NCBI GenBank assembly: GCA_002483425.1
Contig: DLHW01000020.1
Location: 1-22,982 of the forward strand
Direction: 5' to 3'
Length of the DNA stretch: 22,982 nt
Origin: Methylococcaceae bacterium UBA7658
GTDB lineage: Bacteria > Pseudomonadota > Gammaproteobacteria > Methylococcales > Methylomonadaceae
Shown piece after piece: positions 22,252 to 22,982 of the stretch. Positions within the stretch are counted from its first letter, which is position 1, and the number at the start of each line of letters is the position of its first letter. The notes under the pieces were generated by a model. The model saw nothing but the letters and a program-made list of their open reading frames with translations, ran no database searches and was not told the origin of the DNA. A program made the translations under genes and the position numbers.

Positions 22252-22982
22252 GCAATCTGGGCAACGCCGATAGACATAATTCCGACGAGTATCAATTTCG
22301 TTCTGATCCGGTATTTGGCGCCTTCGTCGCCGTACTTGCGATTAACGTACAGCAAAGCGATCATCATCAAAAAAGTATAACCCGGCACTGTCGTTTCCAT
22401 CGCGGCGGATAATGCCGGGGAACCTAAATCGACCGCTTTTTGACTTAAATACAGCGCAACCAAGTTAGCAAATTCCAAACCGATAAAGAGCATGGCTAAC
22501 GGCTTCAGTTTGGGGGCATTAGTCTTAAGGATAGCGCGCACACCCGGGAAGAGTACGAGCGGCAGTACCCCGCTTAAAGCAACGCCTAAAATAATAAAAG
22601 TAAAGCATACGAAAAATTCGCCCTGCTCAAAAACATATTTTTCTATCAGAATGGCGGACACTTGCAATGCGGATGTTATCAGCATCAGCAAAATCGAATT
22701 CCATTTTCCGTTTCTGGAAATATCGATGATACAAAAACACAAGGACGCCAAAACCAACACGCATATACCGATATAATGCCAAGGCTGCAACACTTCGCCT
22801 AGCAAAAAGTAACTCGCTAAAGGCATTAAGGTGGGCGTAAAGTTTTCGTATGCGGCGACAATGCCTGCCTCGGTTTGCTCCAAGGCCTGAAAATAAAACG
22901 CTTGGGACAACTGTATCAAACAGCCCGCAAGAATCGCTAAACCGGCGACCTGGACAGACGGTAATCGCCAGTCCCAAAAAGG
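22248..22982 (-). CDS. EamA/DMT-family transporter, C-terminal 244 residues (runs off the window)
   Basis: The frame is open from the right edge of the window to TAA at 22250-22248, so the N-terminus is missing; a TTG at 22919 is internal and not a start. The visible part has about seven hydrophobic segments and belongs to the drug/metabolite transporter superfamily: the end of one EamA repeat (QALEQTEAGIVAAYENFTPTLMPLASYFLLGEVL, with the typical conserved Glu near the helix end, then HYIGICVLVLASLCF) and a complete second repeat (SILLMLITSALQVSAILIEKY... to LPLVLFPG, SQKAVDLGSPALSAAMETTVPGYTFLM). The substrate cannot be inferred. The gene is convergent with gspB, sharing the TTAA that gives both their stop codons. 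Confidence 0.85.
   Translation of the reverse strand, partial: PFWDWRLPSVQVAGLAILAGCLIQLSQAFYFQALEQTEAGIVAAYENFTPTLMPLASYFLLGEVLQPWHYIGICVLVLASLCFCIIDISRNGKWNSILLMLITSALQVSAILIEKYVFEQGEFFVCFTFIILGVALSGVLPLVLFPGVRAILKTNAPKLKPLAMLFIGLEFANLVALYLSQKAVDLGSPALSAAMETTVPGYTFLMMIALLYVNRKYGDEGAKYRIRTKLILVGIMSIGVAQIA

Noticed and set aside
1..22982. CRISPR array or prophage segment
   Set aside because: No regularly spaced direct repeats and no phage structural or integrase genes are visible apart from the IS3 remnant.

Overview
The window looks like a chromosomal segment of a gammaproteobacterium with moderate GC. The full-length Rep (673 aa), ComM/YifB, UbiK, SpeA/SpeE, HslVU and the GspA/GspB pair are all of gammaproteobacterial type. 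The general flavour (DUF3014 protein, gspAB, speE/speA back to back, many non-ATG starts) is compatible with a methanotroph-like lineage (Methylococcales), but that order-level guess is weak and rests on recall, not on a search.

Layout. 1-103: the last 24 codons and the terminal inverted repeat of an IS3-family insertion sequence whose body lies outside the window. 141-217: tRNA-Arg(CCG) on the minus strand. 253-2274: rep helicase. 2423-2821: a small secreted cysteine-containing protein. 2914-4747: ubiK-comM operon on the minus strand. 5097-5546: a single-domain response regulator with a strong terminator. 6120-8875: divergent speE and speA, which together make putrescine precursor and spermidine; their promoters appear to share one palindromic -10 box, and speA most likely starts at a TTG at 7034. 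8876-9665: a gene-poor stretch with a relic of a sodium:solute symporter gene, a hairpin repeat with a 14-codon ORF, and a structured leader in front of an unrecognised secreted/membrane protein (9666-10196). 10197-10441: two further inverted repeats. 10442-12604: hslV-hslU plus a small monooxygenase-fold protein in one operon. 12782-13681: a PfkB sugar kinase. 13778-18752: the accessory part of the window. 18868-22251: a DUF3014 membrane protein divergent from gspA-gspB. 22248-22982: the C-terminal part of an EamA-type transporter running off the window.

The most interesting region is 13778-18752. On the minus strand lies a 784-residue protein in which a complete calcineurin-like metallophosphoesterase is interrupted by a two-helix membrane hairpin and followed by a beta-rich region and a C-terminal GAF domain, with a possible 59-codon gene overlapping its end. 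Divergent from it is a 722-residue protein that joins a degenerate Fic-like domain to a Zeta-toxin-type kinase with intact nucleotide-binding motifs, without a recognisable antitoxin beside it. The 291-bp region between them carries a perfect 9-bp inverted repeat that overlaps a candidate promoter. Whether these genes form one stress or defence module is inference only; each architecture merits a second look by itself.
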